Source of the DNA: Candidatus Poribacteria bacterium | GTDB taxonomy: Bacteria > Poribacteria > WGA-4E > WGA-3G | Length of the DNA stretch: 64,000 bases | Direction of reading: 5' to 3' | Assembly (NCBI GenBank): GCA_012270795.1 | Contig: JAAXHO010000115.1 | Span: 1 to 64,000 of the forward strand | The notes under the pieces: generated by a model | The model's input: only the letters and a program-made list of their open reading frames with translations | The model's database searches: none | Told to the model about the DNA's origin: nothing | Part shown: piece after piece, positions 9,104 through 18,503 of the stretch | Layout of the letters: each line of letters opens with the position of its first letter | Numbering within the stretch: position 1 is the first letter of the stretch | Made by a program: the position numbers and the translations under genes

Positions 9104-9901
9104 TTATTGCCATACGGAAGTTCTTTTAATATTTCCCCAAGTTGTTGCAAGTTTTTCTTTCGGGTCAACATCAAGATTCAAGGGTTCGCTTCCCTCATAG
9201 ATCAGCAAATCATCTACATATCCAGGTGAAACTATTGAATAGACATGAAAAGTAACCCATTTCGCAGTTGGATTTTTAGCGGCATTCCTAAATGCAAGTC
9301 CATCATGTCCTCTATCTTTTAGAGCTTGGTTTCTATCGTTTCCGATGTAAATTTCAAATTCGCTTTTATCAGCATCAGCAACAACACGTACGTATTTCCA
9401 TGTCTCCGTTTCAAAATTGTCAATATGCACCCAACCTTTACCGTCAAAGAATTGGATTTTTTCAGCATCCCAATTTATATACGGTCCACCATTGTTATCC
9501 GTGATATTATCGGAAGTGACGACTTTGAAATTGAATGAACGACCTCCACTTGTGATATAAACCCAAAATTCTACTGAGATGATGGGATTATCGGTTTCTA
9601 TCGGCACACCAATCGTTTCATCATGAGCACCACCCAAGATTCCAAGGGATTTATTGTCGGTCTTAACCTGTTCTGTTGACACTTCCATCATCTCTGAATC
9701 TGCTTGTACTTCCCAATCAGTTGGTGGTTTGCCAACAGTGTCCTTTTCAAACCCAGTTTGTAAATATACTTCTTGTGCGCTTGCTATTGATATGATAAAA
9801 AGACTCATGGCAAATATTATAAAAAGTATTGATCTCACCACAAGATAAGTCGGTCTTGTGGTGGTAGATCCATTTCTTATACGGCTCTGATTTTTATACA
9901 T
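9104..9901 (-). CDS. Secreted lectin/LamG-like protein, paralogue 1
   Basis: 265 aa with an N-terminal export segment (LVVRSILFIIFAMSLFIISIASA, in two parts around residues 25-47, cleavage after ASA). The mature part looks like a single concanavalin-type beta-sandwich: TGFEKDTVGKPPTDWEV at the start, then ISVEFWVYITSGGRSFNFKV, ETWKYVRVVAD, WVTFHVYSIV and VDDLLIYEG. This is the arrangement of LamG-like sandwich domains in exported proteins. No catalytic residues are apparent. A strong aaggagg site precedes ATG 9901. It is a tandem duplicate of the next gene (9961-10752) with the same layout, so a shared extracellular binding role is likely. Confidence 0.7.
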   Translation of the reverse strand: MYKNQSRIRNGSTTTRPTYLVVRSILFIIFAMSLFIISIASAQEVYLQTGFEKDTVGKPPTDWEVQADSEMMEVSTEQVKTDNKSLGILGGAHDETIGVPIETDNPIISVEFWVYITSGGRSFNFKVVTSDNITDNNGGPYINWDAEKIQFFDGKGWVHIDNFETETWKYVRVVADADKSEFEIYIGNDRNQALKDRGHDGLAFRNAAKNPTAKWVTFHVYSIVSPGYVDDLLIYEGSEPLNLDVDPKEKLATTWGNIKRTSVWQ

Positions 9902-9960
9902 TTTCTCCTCCTTGAAAGCAAATTTAATGCCACAATTGAAAACCCAAAGGGGAATCGGTT

Positions 9961-10752
9961 CTATTTTAGCGCGGATTGCTTTTTGACGTGCCCCCAGTAG
10001 GTTGTAAGTTTTCCTTTTGGTTCAATAGGTGTTAGAGATGGTGGATCCGCACCTTCGTAAACGAATAGGTCATCAACGAATCCTTGTGCGACAGTGGAAT
10101 AAACATGAAATGAAACCCACTGTGCAGTAGGATTAGTGGCGGCATTCCGGAAAGCAAGTCCTGAAATCGGATCAGCTAACAAAACTGCTTCACGATCATC
10201 ACCGACATAGTAATCAAAAACACTGTTCGTCGCATCTGCAACAATCCTAATATATTTCCAAGTTTCAAAAGGAAACTCGCCAACCGGAACCCAAGCAGAA
10301 CCGTCGTACAAACGGGTCGCATTGTCATTCCAATTTAGATAGACACCACCATCGTTTATTCCAACTGATTCATTTGTAACCACTCTGAAATTAAACGACC
10401 GACCAGTACCCTTGACGTATGCCCAAAATTCTACTGAGATGATGGGGTTTTCGGTTTCTATTGCTACACCGACATTATCGTCATTGGATCCCAAAATACT
10501 AAGTGATTTCCCACCATTTTTTACAGTGTCGTCTGACACGACTATCTGGGACCCTTTTACTGCCCAATCTGTTGGCGCAGCCCCCAGGTCGAATTCCTCA
10601 AATCCGGTTTCTACTAAGACCTTCTGAGCAGTTGTGGTATATACCAGAAAAAGACTAAAAACGACTAAAATTACAAAAGAGATTGAAAAAACAGAATTGT
10701 GGTATTTTCCACATGTTAATGTTGACATATTTCGTTCATGATATTGGTTCAT
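9961..10752 (-). CDS. Secreted lectin/LamG-like protein, paralogue 2
   Basis: 263 aa, same design as the downstream copy: signal segment around residues 23-42 ending TTAQ, then TGFEEFDLGAAPTDWAV, ISVEFWAYVKGTGRSFNFRV, ETWKYIRIVADA, LAFRNAATNPTAQWVSFHVY and VDDLFVYEGADPP. The short string LAFRNAA and both flanks are shared almost exactly, showing a tandem duplication followed by divergence of loops. RBS ggaggat precedes ATG 10752; an internal ATG nine codons in is an alternative. The 126-base AT-rich stretch upstream (10753-10878) shows no gene. Confidence 0.7.
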   Translation of the reverse strand: MNQYHERNMSTLTCGKYHNSVFSISFVILVVFSLFLVYTTTAQKVLVETGFEEFDLGAAPTDWAVKGSQIVVSDDTVKNGGKSLSILGSNDDNVGVAIETENPIISVEFWAYVKGTGRSFNFRVVTNESVGINDGGVYLNWNDNATRLYDGSAWVPVGEFPFETWKYIRIVADATNSVFDYYVGDDREAVLLADPISGLAFRNAATNPTAQWVSFHVYSTVAQGFVDDLFVYEGADPPSLTPIEPKGKLTTYWGHVKKQSALK

Positions 10753-10878
10753 AATATCCTCCTAAATTAAGTTTATAAGTTTTTCGTTATTAGTGATTGA
10801 ATTTACTAAACAATAAGTGATGTATCTATAACTATTAATTTTATCTGAATATAAAAGATAAAAAATTTGATTTTCCAA

Positions 10879-11496
10879 CTATTCTATTTCTACACATGTC
10901 CTGAGTCCTTCAACGAATACTTGAAAACTATTTGATCTATTGCGACTCAATTCCATGTGGGGTGCTATGTTTTGTGCGACTTCAATTTTTGGAATTTTTT
11001 CCACATAATACAGGGTTCGTATTAGCAAACGTTCCAATGCTTCGTATGTTCCACCTGTAATTGCATCAGGAACTCGGTACTTTTTCTGATATTGCAGCGA
11101 TTTTGAAACTCTGGGATATGCTTCACGCAATGCCTCTATGTCACCAAAAAACCATACTTCTAATTCCTCTATGGCTAATCGGTTGACTACTTGAAAATCA
11201 CCGTTTGGAAGAGGACTGGATTTTGTCACAAAACCTGATTGATGCGCTGCATTTTCTAATTGTGTCTTGAGTTCTTGGCAATTTTTTCGATCTTCATCAA
11301 TTAGCACCACAATCCGCCAATCGTCTGGTATCCATTTTGAGTAACCTTTCAACCGCGCCGAGAGTTTTTTTAGCAAATCTGGTTTTCCGTTAAAAACATG
11401 AAAGTTATAACTAACATCATCGGGAAGTATCTTAGGTAGTATATACTTTAACGCTACTTCAGCAGAACGTTCCTCCAAGAGTAATTCAATATGCAT
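10879..11496 (-). CDS. DUF4276-like TOPRIM-fold protein, partner of the ATPase
   Basis: 205 aa. The pattern fits the TOPRIM-like nuclease domains that accompany OLD/RloA-type ATPases: a first strand ending in acidic residues (HIELLLEERSAE, Glu8-Glu9), and a later strand with an acidic D-E-D (VVLIDEDRKN, residues 64-72). A further acidic helix (LAIEELEVWFFGD) lies near 131-143. The start codon lies two bases after the ATPase stop codon, so the two are translationally coupled and probably form a complex. Split ATPase plus TOPRIM modules of this kind (OLD class 2/Gabija, PARIS) are anti-phage systems. Function here is inferred from the pair and not shown. Confidence 0.68.
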   Translation of the reverse strand: MHIELLLEERSAEVALKYILPKILPDDVSYNFHVFNGKPDLLKKLSARLKGYSKWIPDDWRIVVLIDEDRKNCQELKTQLENAAHQSGFVTKSSPLPNGDFQVVNRLAIEELEVWFFGDIEALREAYPRVSKSLQYQKKYRVPDAITGGTYEALERLLIRTLYYVEKIPKIEVAQNIAPHMELSRNRSNSFQVFVEGLRTCVEIE

Positions 11497-11498
11497 GC

Positions 11499-12671
11499 TT
11501 ATTCCTTCTTTGGACCACCAACATTGGTCAAAGGATCACCGAATTCAAAGTACCCTTCCATCCAGAGCTCTCCCAACTTCGCTCCTTCGTCCAAAAACTC
11601 CTTGATTCCCTGCATATCAGAGGTGCGTTTACATACCGTAAATCCGTTTTCATCACGATAAAGCACCCATACCTCATTTGCACGAAATTCGTTAACAAAG
11701 TGCGGCGAATGGGTTGTAATCATGAGTTGGGACAAAGCTGAAACCTGATGGCACTCCTCGGCCAACCCTGATAGCAAGCGGGGATGTAGATAGTTTTCAG
11801 GTTCTTCAATACCAATTAACTGTGGTGGTTCTGGGTCGTGTAATAATGTTAAATATGACAACATTTTGAGCATTCCATCAGAAACAAACTTCGCCAAAAT
11901 GGGTTGATCAAATGGAGCATCTTTTATCTGTAACAATAGTCTACCATCTAACATTAGTTCTGCATTAACTTTTTCTAAACGGGGCACTCTTCTTGATAAT
12001 ATTGATAGTATTTTTTCCAGACGTTGGGGGTGTTGTTCTTTCAAATACTGAATAACATTTGGCAGATTGTCCCCCGTTTCTGATAAACGTTCTTGTGGTC
12101 CAGCTTCCGTAGTACTGCGCGTCGCGTCAGCTGAAAGATAAGACAGGTGCCAACCTGTAATAAAACGACGAAGAGCACTTACACGAGGATGTTTAGCTAA
12201 CTGTCCCAATGTGCTTACAGCAAGCATGGAATCATCATCAAGTTCTTCATCAATCCGAGTATCTGCCTCATCTGGGATTTCACCTGTGATTACACTTCCT
12301 TTTCCTAAACGAAAATCCAAGAAACGAAAAGGTCTTCCGTATCGTTTTCGTCGCCATTGCAATGATTCTGTTTCAACATAAGGTCCTCTATTTTTTTCAT
12401 TTATTGCTAACTGATATGTAATAATGGGTGTTTTTGGTCTTTCACGATATTTCAGTTCAAATTCAATTGGTTCATCGCTTCCGCGTGTTCTTAACTCTTT
12501 AAAACGTCTTCTTTTGTCCCAAGCCCGGCGCATCCCTTCCGTGAAACATTCTGCAAGAAATGCAAAGACATCAAAAAGCGTTGATTTTCCATTTCCATTT
12601 GAACCTAAAAAGGCTGTCAATGGTGTGATTTTTTTTAATTCTACATCACGTAATGCGCGATAATTTTTCAC
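11499..12671 (-). CDS. AAA/ABC-type ATPase of the OLD/SMC-like group
   Basis: 390 aa from a GTG start. Walker A is GSNGNGKS at residues 23-30. The signature-like region is [14 protein letters not shown]. Walker B is [12 protein letters not shown] near 285-296 and the switch His lies in TTHSPHF near 318. These are the marks of AAA_15/AAA_21 ATPases found with TOPRIM or DUF4276 partners. The start is uncertain. The GTG begins exactly after a TGA, and a better-placed ATG (12710) with a gaggt box sits 12 codons upstream in the same frame, on the other side of that stop. The gene may therefore be expressed by reinitiation, or be impaired. It forms a two-gene unit with 10879-11496. Confidence 0.8.
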   Translation of the reverse strand: MKNYRALRDVELKKITPLTAFLGSNGNGKSTLFDVFAFLAECFTEGMRRAWDKRRRFKELRTRGSDEPIEFELKYRERPKTPIITYQLAINEKNRGPYVETESLQWRRKRYGRPFRFLDFRLGKGSVITGEIPDEADTRIDEELDDDSMLAVSTLGQLAKHPRVSALRRFITGWHLSYLSADATRSTTEAGPQERLSETGDNLPNVIQYLKEQHPQRLEKILSILSRRVPRLEKVNAELMLDGRLLLQIKDAPFDQPILAKFVSDGMLKMLSYLTLLHDPEPPQLIGIEEPENYLHPRLLSGLAEECHQVSALSQLMITTHSPHFVNEFRANEVWVLYRDENGFTVCKRTSDMQGIKEFLDEGAKLGELWMEGYFEFGDPLTNVGGPKKE

Positions 12672-12770
12672 TCATAATGATTCAATGCGAGGTACAGTTT
12701 GTTGTGGCATTATTTACCTCAAATACCCAGTTATCTTAATTACACTTTTTTCTACATTTTCTTATACTGT

Positions 12771-13550
12771 TTACGGCATCCAGATATTCCATTCTCCTTT
12801 TTTCTGCCATGCGCGGCAATCATAGCACAGACACATATATCGGATAGCAAAGCGAGGCGAAGTACCAACATTCATTGTGCCAGAATGTGGTAATAGGTGA
12901 TGAAAAAAGAGGACATCTCCTTGCTTTGCGACAACTTCCATCGGTTTTCCTAAATCCAGTTTTGGAAAATGTGCGCGCATATCACGAACATGGTTGGAGA
13001 ATTCTGGATTCTTTTTCCGAAATGCCCGAATTCGTTGTGGTCCCTCAGGCCAAATCATTGTCGTACCTTGATGCGGTTTTGCATCGGTGAGGTACGTTAA
13101 GCTTGTTGCTCGGAATGTGCCAGGATCCAATCGTAAATCCCGAAAGTCTCCATCGAGATGGGGTGTAGGAGGTTTCCACTTCGCATCTATTGGAAATTGG
13201 TTAATTGCCCAAATACCATCAGGTTCTTGACTCTTACAGTGTGGGATAGATGGATATTCTTGAGCAAGTTGTTTTAGGACCTCAAGATAATCTGGTGTGC
13301 AACATGCTAACACGTCCGGATGTGTTAAACCATATAGTTCAACCCGCTTCCCTTTTGCAAGTCTTTCTATATAGAAACCTGTGAGAAATGGACGTTTGAA
13401 GTGTTGCCATGTATTAGGGGCATCAGCATCCATACCTAACGAATGCCACATTGCTTGTTCCACTTTTTTGATAGTGTCAATCGGAATCAAGCCAGAAAGT
13501 AGTAGAAATCCCTGTTCGTCAAAGTGCCTTAGTTGTGAAGTAGATAGCAT
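12771..13550 (-). CDS. Phytanoyl-CoA dioxygenase (PhyH) family Fe(II)/2-oxoglutarate oxygenase
   Basis: 259 aa with the complete iron triad: His131-x-Asp133 (TPHLDGDF) and distal His222 (LPHSGT), plus Arg233 (SPRFAIR) for 2-oxoglutarate. The N-terminal HFDEQGFLLLSGLI is typical of PhyH. It should hydroxylate an unknown small molecule with Fe(II), O2 and 2-oxoglutarate in the cytosol. The family is expanded in this lineage. It contrasts with the HxG paralogue at 8244. It lies 19 bases before the PPK2 gene on the same strand (12771-13550 and 13570-14397), so co-transcription is possible. Confidence 0.88.
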   Translation of the reverse strand: MLSTSQLRHFDEQGFLLLSGLIPIDTIKKVEQAMWHSLGMDADAPNTWQHFKRPFLTGFYIERLAKGKRVELYGLTHPDVLACCTPDYLEVLKQLAQEYPSIPHCKSQEPDGIWAINQFPIDAKWKPPTPHLDGDFRDLRLDPGTFRATSLTYLTDAKPHQGTTMIWPEGPQRIRAFRKKNPEFSNHVRDMRAHFPKLDLGKPMEVVAKQGDVLFFHHLLPHSGTMNVGTSPRFAIRYMCLCYDCRAWQKKGEWNIWMP

Positions 13551-13569
13551 TCTATGTGCCTTATAAAAC

Positions 13570-14397
13570 TCAGACTATAGTAAGTTTTGAAACGTCAGTA
13601 TTGGGTTCAGGGAATTTCATTTTCAAGTCTTGAAGGGTTTTGACAATGCGTTCAGTGATGACAAGGTCTCGATACCATTTTTTATTTGCAGGAATTATAT
13701 ACCAGGGTGCCCATTCAGTACTACATTTCTCAAGAACGACTTCATACGCCTGCATGTAATCGTCCCAGTATGTGCGTTCGTGGAAATCAGCTTCGTTGAC
13801 CTTCCAATGCTTTGAAGGCGTGTTTATCCGAGATTCAAGCCGTTCTTTTTGTTCATCTTTTGATATATTTAGGAAAAACTTCAAGATTACCGTTCCATTT
13901 TCTACAAGCATTCTTTCAAAATCATTGATTTGTTGGTAACGTTTTTTCCAAACTGACTTCGGGACGAGATCGTGAACACGAACTACCAGTACATCCTCAT
14001 AATGTGAACGGTTGAAAATTCCAATCTTACCTTTCGGTGGAACAGACTTATGCACTCGCCATAAGTAATCACGTGAAAGTTCATCTACTGTGGGTGCTTT
14101 AAAATTTACAACTTCACAACCCTGCACGTTGATACCTGCCATCACTTTCCTAATGGTACCATCTTTGCCGCATGTGTCCATACCTTGTAAAATAATAAGC
14201 AGCGCATGTTTATTCTCAGCATAGAGTATTTCCTGAAGTTCAAGCAATTCTTTATGTAGTTTTTTCAAAGGTTTTTTCGTATCATCTTTTTTATTGTAAG
14301 AACCAGTATTATCGGGATTATGATTAGATGAACGACTCTTTTTTTCACCTATAAGACTGATACTTTCTCCTGGTTTTACAATAAAAGGTTGTTCCAT
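13570..14397 (-). CDS. Polyphosphate kinase 2 family protein
   Basis: 275 aa from ATG 14397, chosen because ggag sits at 14407-14404; a TTG at 14409 would add four residues. The P-loop is GMDTCGKDG at residues 72-80. The PPK2 lid/catalytic region follows (FNRSHYEDVLVVRVHDLVP, then the RLESR helix), with the family end WYIIPANKKWYRDL. These proteins move phosphate between polyphosphate and nucleotides. The single-domain length matches class I/III PPK2 enzymes. Substrate (ADP, GDP or AMP) cannot be told by eye. It is the upstream member of a likely pair with the PhyH gene. Confidence 0.92.
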   Translation of the reverse strand: MEQPFIVKPGESISLIGEKKSRSSNHNPDNTGSYNKKDDTKKPLKKLHKELLELQEILYAENKHALLIILQGMDTCGKDGTIRKVMAGINVQGCEVVNFKAPTVDELSRDYLWRVHKSVPPKGKIGIFNRSHYEDVLVVRVHDLVPKSVWKKRYQQINDFERMLVENGTVILKFFLNISKDEQKERLESRINTPSKHWKVNEADFHERTYWDDYMQAYEVVLEKCSTEWAPWYIIPANKKWYRDLVITERIVKTLQDLKMKFPEPNTDVSKLTIV

Positions 14398-14432
14398 AAT
14401 ATACTCCAATTAGCACAATATCGCGTGTGCTG

Positions 14433-14524
14433 TAAATCGGGGTTAGAAACCCCGTCTACGATTTATGAGATAGGTTGTAAAATAATTGCAGGGACAACCG
14501 GGAACTTCCGAATTGTCCCTACAA
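14433..14524. repeat. Two short palindromic repeats in a 150-base gap
   Basis: The first, at 14433-14464, is a hairpin (taaatcg/cgattta outside, ggggtt/aacccc inside) and is a solo copy of the TCGGGGTTAGAAACC core found inside the elements at 43634, 51663 and 57326. The second, at 14487-14524, is a separate inverted repeat (tgcagggacaa / ttgtccctaca). Neither has a T run, so I do not call them terminators, although they sit between the DUF4175-like gene's end and PPK2's start. Confidence 0.65.
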
Positions 14525-14547
14525 GAATATTTAAGAAATAGAAATTC

Positions 14548-17500
14548 CTACTTTGCTAATGACTCATAATAGTTATCAACAAGTTTGCGGTATTCAGGAG
14601 GGACATCTTCTTTTGCAACTTGCCTCAATTGTTTTTTCTCTTGAAGCTGATTCAAACGTTCTTCTAAAGCGGACTCTAACTGCTGTAATGCACGAATTGC
14701 AAGTTCATAATTCGGTAAGGGACGTGAGCGATTTCTTGATGGCGGCTGCATGGAATCCAGCATTTCAAGCCACAACTCTTTTATCTCGCGATACGATTCA
14801 ACACCACCACGTGCCATATCAGTATCGTCTTCTGTCTGCCCTTCCTGTCCGGGTTGCTGCCCTTCCTGTCCGGGTTGCTGCCCTTCTTGTGCATTTTGCA
14901 TGGCTTCTTGTGCTTCTTGCATACGTTCCATCAGTTGTTGATTCTGCTCAGCAAGTTGTTGCTCACGTTGCTGTTGTTCTTGTCCTTCCATCCCCTCTTG
15001 TTCACGTTGCATATCTTGCATTTGTTCTTCAAAGGTATCAAGTTGTTCAAGGGCAGCTTCAAGTTGCTCTTCTTCGGTTTGTGCCATATTGGCTCTCGCT
15101 TGTTGCATATCCGCTTGTGCCTGTTCAAGTGTTTCCACAACTTCCTGTTGATTCAAATCAGCAGATTGTAAACTACGCCATTGCAATGCGCGCTGTGCTG
15201 TTGCCATATCCTCTGCAGTCTGTTCTTGTGAAAGTCTTTCAGATGCATCAGCGACATTTTCAGCAGCTTCAGGATTCGCCTGATTCAGTTGTTCTTGAAG
15301 ATTATCCAAGTTCTCCTCAAGTGACTCTAAGTCACGTTGAAGTTGACGCTGCTGATTAGCGAGTTCGGAAGCTTGTTGATAATCCTCAGTATTCATCCCA
15401 CCTTGTTGCTGAGACCGGTTTCTCAGTTCTTGTGTCTGCTGTTGAACTTGAGATTGTTCTTCAGTCATCTGTTGAAGTTGCTGTGCTGCTCTTTCTAATG
15501 CGTTATCTGTAAATTCAGCAGCTGCTTTTTCAAGTTGTTCAATAGCTTCCTCAAGTCTTTCTTCCGCCTTTTCACCTTTTGCAGCACTCATTTGGGGTTG
15601 CTGCTGTTGCATCCCTTGCGATGCTTGTTGCATCTGCTCACTCGCTTGCTGCATGGACTGTCCTGCTTGTGCAAGACGTTGTTGCTGTGTATCTTGTGCG
15701 TTGCCCTGCATTTGACCGAGTTGTTGCGACATCTGTTGTGCTTGCTGCGACAACTGTCCCTGTTGTTGACTGTTCTGTTGCATTTCACTTTGGGAGGGTT
15801 GTTCTTGTCTACCCATCTCTTGACTCTGCTCATTCAGATTTTGTTGTTGTTCCAACATTTCACGTGCTTGGTCCAACATCTGCTGAGTCTGTTCCTGCAA
15901 TTGCTCATCAAGCTCCTCTTGGTTTTGCTCTAACTCATTTTGCAGGTCTTCCAATTCCATCTCAAGATTCTCAGCCATCTGAGGTTGATTTGACCTTGCT
16001 TGCTGCAAGACTTTTGGCATCTCAAGATCAACTTTAATCAGCAGTTCAAGTGCAGCTTGTTCAGGCGGTATTGCATCCATAGGTTTGGTAGCATTTAATT
16101 CGTCCATCGCTTCACCCATTTTGTCAACTGCCTCCTCAAGGTTCATCATAATTTCCGGTGGAATTTGTACTTCCTGCATCTGCATGCTAAAGTTGTCTAC
16201 CACTTCTTGAGTTTTGTCCTTAACTTCACCCTGTTTTTCCGAAGTTTTCTTGACACTTGATGCAAATTCTTCTGTAGCAATTTCTGGTTGGCTGTTAACG
16301 TGAGTCCAAGTTTCTCGAATCACCTGTTTTTGAAGTGCGATCAATCCTGGCATAGGATTAGGCATACCTTCCATATCCATTGGTTCTTGATCTTCATATC
16401 TCCGATTGAAAGGTTTAACCTCTATAAAGTAAATATCACTTCTTGCTTCACTCGGTCCTGTTAACGTATTATTGTCAACCGCATGTGCATAGTAAGAGAT
16501 GACTTGACCGGGTTCAATGTCAAATTCCTCCAGATAAAACGTATAGGTGCCGCTGCGAACTTTTTTACCTGATTGCATATCTGTTGCATCTGCTGCAAAC
16601 TCGCCTGTTGCTTCTAACACAACTTCCTTCAATTCACCTGCACCTATGCGATACTTCAAGTTAAGTTCTTCAACACCAAAATCATCTGTAGCCTCAGCAA
16701 CGATTTCCACCTCTTCCAGTTTTGTCGCTTTTACATCACGTCCGGGTTCCTTAACCACGACTTCTGGGGGTTTATCGGGTATCGCTTTGATAGAATATTT
16801 AATTGGAATTTCGTTGTGGAATTCATCAATACAAAATAGGTCAACAGTATATTTGCCATCTTCTGTGACTTCAATTGTCGTTGTGAGTGTATTTCCATCT
16901 GCAATAGTCATCTCAATAGAATTTGTAGAAGCGGTATCATTTTCACCAACACCTTCAGTTTGGGCAGCATCCTTTTTACTTTTCATGGTGAATGTTGCTT
17001 TCTGTATTGCCTTATTGGTAGTAAATCGTATTTCTGCTGTCGTGCCGACAACTGCCTTAATATCCCCACTACCTTGCTGCACAACTGGAGAAAGATCTGT
17101 ATATTCAGGATAGGTATAGGAAACAGAAACATCCTCTACACGAGGCATTTCAAAGACTTCTACTGTAAAACTTTCAGATGTTGTCTCATTCGCTACAACG
17201 TAATACTCCATCTCCTTTTCAATATTGAAAATCTCATAAGCAAAACCCCGTTTGTCATCAGGATTCTGCAACATATTGATTTCTTGCTTGCTACCTTCGT
17301 CTTCTGCAGTTGGTGGATTGTCCTTATCATAGTATGTTAAGACAACCTTATCAGCATCTTTACCTGTTACAGTTACTTTAATTGGTAAACTCTTGCCGCG
17401 AAGGATACGAGCATCTCCTGGGGTGACATCAACCTTAGTTGTCATTATTGGGTCGGTCTTTTCCCACGGTACAAGCAACCGCATCAAACTCGTCTGAGTT

Positions 17501-18021
17501 TCTGTTGGGAAGAGGAGTGTTAGTAGACCACAAGCCGCAATCACTAAAGCCGCAATACCGACATACTTGCGCGTTCTACTGTGGTCAACCGTAGCTTTGA
17601 AATCAATGCCTTTAATACGCTCAACGGTATCCGTGAGCAAACGTTGAAGCATGTGTGCTTCAATCGGATCATCAGTTTCTCTTGAGCCGAATTGGACAGC
17701 ACTTACGAGGCGATCTTCAAGGTCCGGATGACTCTGTTCAACGTTAAGTGCAACATCGCGAAGTGTAAGGGCAGCTCTTATCGGTACAACTAAGTATCTG
17801 TAAAGCAGGTAGATGGTCGTACCAACAATTCCCACCAGAAATGCAATACGTACTGCACTCGGAAGCGGCATCAACCAATCTACAATTGAACCTCCTACCA
17901 GAATTGCTAATAGACCTATCAGAACAATCGCAATTCCAGTCCAGAATAGACTTCGTTTCCACACACGCCGTGCGGCTAATATCTTCGTTTGTAGTTCTGT
18001 ATATTCTTCTCGTCTTTCCAT
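14548..18021 (-). CDS. DUF4175-like membrane protein with long Gln/Glu-rich coiled coil
   Basis: 1157 aa. Three membrane segments near the N-terminus (about 25-45, 57-78, 153-171) are followed by a beta-rich exported part (about 190-560, with PRVEDVSVSYTYPEYTDL and repeated Ig-like strands). Then comes a very long, almost uninterrupted Gln/Glu-rich coiled coil (about 640-1070) with imperfect QQ-rich repeats, including a perfect tandem GQQPGQE pair encoded by 21-base repeats at 14841-14882. This is the DUF4175 layout seen in Bacteroidetes and Planctomycetes-type genomes, often near MoxR/BatA genes, none of which is here. Function unknown; an envelope-spanning structural role is a guess. A predicted promoter lies at 18079-18107 on the same strand. 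Confidence 0.75.
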   Translation of the reverse strand: MERREEYTELQTKILAARRVWKRSLFWTGIAIVLIGLLAILVGGSIVDWLMPLPSAVRIAFLVGIVGTTIYLLYRYLVVPIRAALTLRDVALNVEQSHPDLEDRLVSAVQFGSRETDDPIEAHMLQRLLTDTVERIKGIDFKATVDHSRTRKYVGIAALVIAACGLLTLLFPTETQTSLMRLLVPWEKTDPIMTTKVDVTPGDARILRGKSLPIKVTVTGKDADKVVLTYYDKDNPPTAEDEGSKQEINMLQNPDDKRGFAYEIFNIEKEMEYYVVANETTSESFTVEVFEMPRVEDVSVSYTYPEYTDLSPVVQQGSGDIKAVVGTTAEIRFTTNKAIQKATFTMKSKKDAAQTEGVGENDTASTNSIEMTIADGNTLTTTIEVTEDGKYTVDLFCIDEFHNEIPIKYSIKAIPDKPPEVVVKEPGRDVKATKLEEVEIVAEATDDFGVEELNLKYRIGAGELKEVVLEATGEFAADATDMQSGKKVRSGTYTFYLEEFDIEPGQVISYYAHAVDNNTLTGPSEARSDIYFIEVKPFNRRYEDQEPMDMEGMPNPMPGLIALQKQVIRETWTHVNSQPEIATEEFASSVKKTSEKQGEVKDKTQEVVDNFSMQMQEVQIPPEIMMNLEEAVDKMGEAMDELNATKPMDAIPPEQAALELLIKVDLEMPKVLQQARSNQPQMAENLEMELEDLQNELEQNQEELDEQLQEQTQQMLDQAREMLEQQQNLNEQSQEMGRQEQPSQSEMQQNSQQQGQLSQQAQQMSQQLGQMQGNAQDTQQQRLAQAGQSMQQASEQMQQASQGMQQQQPQMSAAKGEKAEERLEEAIEQLEKAAAEFTDNALERAAQQLQQMTEEQSQVQQQTQELRNRSQQQGGMNTEDYQQASELANQQRQLQRDLESLEENLDNLQEQLNQANPEAAENVADASERLSQEQTAEDMATAQRALQWRSLQSADLNQQEVVETLEQAQADMQQARANMAQTEEEQLEAALEQLDTFEEQMQDMQREQEGMEGQEQQQREQQLAEQNQQLMERMQEAQEAMQNAQEGQQPGQEGQQPGQEGQTEDDTDMARGGVESYREIKELWLEMLDSMQPPSRNRSRPLPNYELAIRALQQLESALEERLNQLQEKKQLRQVAKEDVPPEYRKLVDNYYESLAK

Positions 18022-18076
18022 TATATTCTCCTCTTTTCACATCAACTTTTATAGTAGGTTTTCAAATACTTGTGCC

Positions 18077-18243
18077 TTATTATACCAATTCTAAAAAATA
18101 TTGTCTCATTAAGGAATTCCACTGTTGTTGCTGGTTGGGTCCCTCTCTTCGGTAGGAGCGACCTCCCGGTCGCGACCGGGAGGTCGCTCCTACCGGGTCT
18201 CTGCAGCTAATGAGAAATTATATTTTAGAAATGGTATTAGAAT
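18077..18243. repeat. MITE-like element with promoter-bearing ends around a GGTAGGAGCGACC palindrome
   Basis: About 165 bp. The ends are imperfect inverted repeats of ~35 bases (reading outward: ttaatgagacaatatttttt... on the minus strand at 18112-18077, ctaatgagaaattatatttt... on the plus strand at 18205-18243). The centre holds a perfect palindrome with 22-base arms (18151-18172 and 18173-18194). The left end contains an outward promoter (listed separately). Another end of the same family lies before the larA-like gene at 57544-57579. The rest of the 622-base gap (18022-18643) holds no gene, only the short repeats listed next. Confidence 0.8.
18079..18107 (-). promoter_or_regulatory. Outward promoter in the MITE end, upstream of the DUF4175-like gene
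   Basis: On the minus strand: GAGACA at 18107-18102, 17-base spacer ending TGG, TATAAT at 18084-18079. It points at the DUF4175-like start 58 bases away. A 33-base match of the same promoter unit occurs at 57546-57578. Confidence 0.55.
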
Positions 18244-18503
18244 CAAGTGAGTTTTGGTTTTGCTGAACGCGTCTGTCTATTTAATGTTAACCCTAAACAG
18301 TAATTTAAGTTCCAAATTAGTTTTTTCGACAAAAGTAGTATGCTGAATCTTTAACGTATAAGACCTAATTGTAACAACAAAAAAGTTGGAAAATTGATTT
18401 ACTTATATAGAATGATAAATGAATGATGAATACTATGTACATTCTTGAGTAATAATATAACAGAAAAAGTTAACTTTAAGCAAGCGTTTTTTGTAGAATT
18501 GCC

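Noticed and set aside
14433-14524. Terminator for the PPK2 or DUF4175-like gene
   Set aside because: Hairpins without T run; they match dispersed repeat cores instead.
14553-17113. Long frames on the plus strand opposite the DUF4175-like gene
   Set aside because: They mirror the Gln/Leu-biased codons of the coiled coil on the other strand and lack RBS and domain sense.
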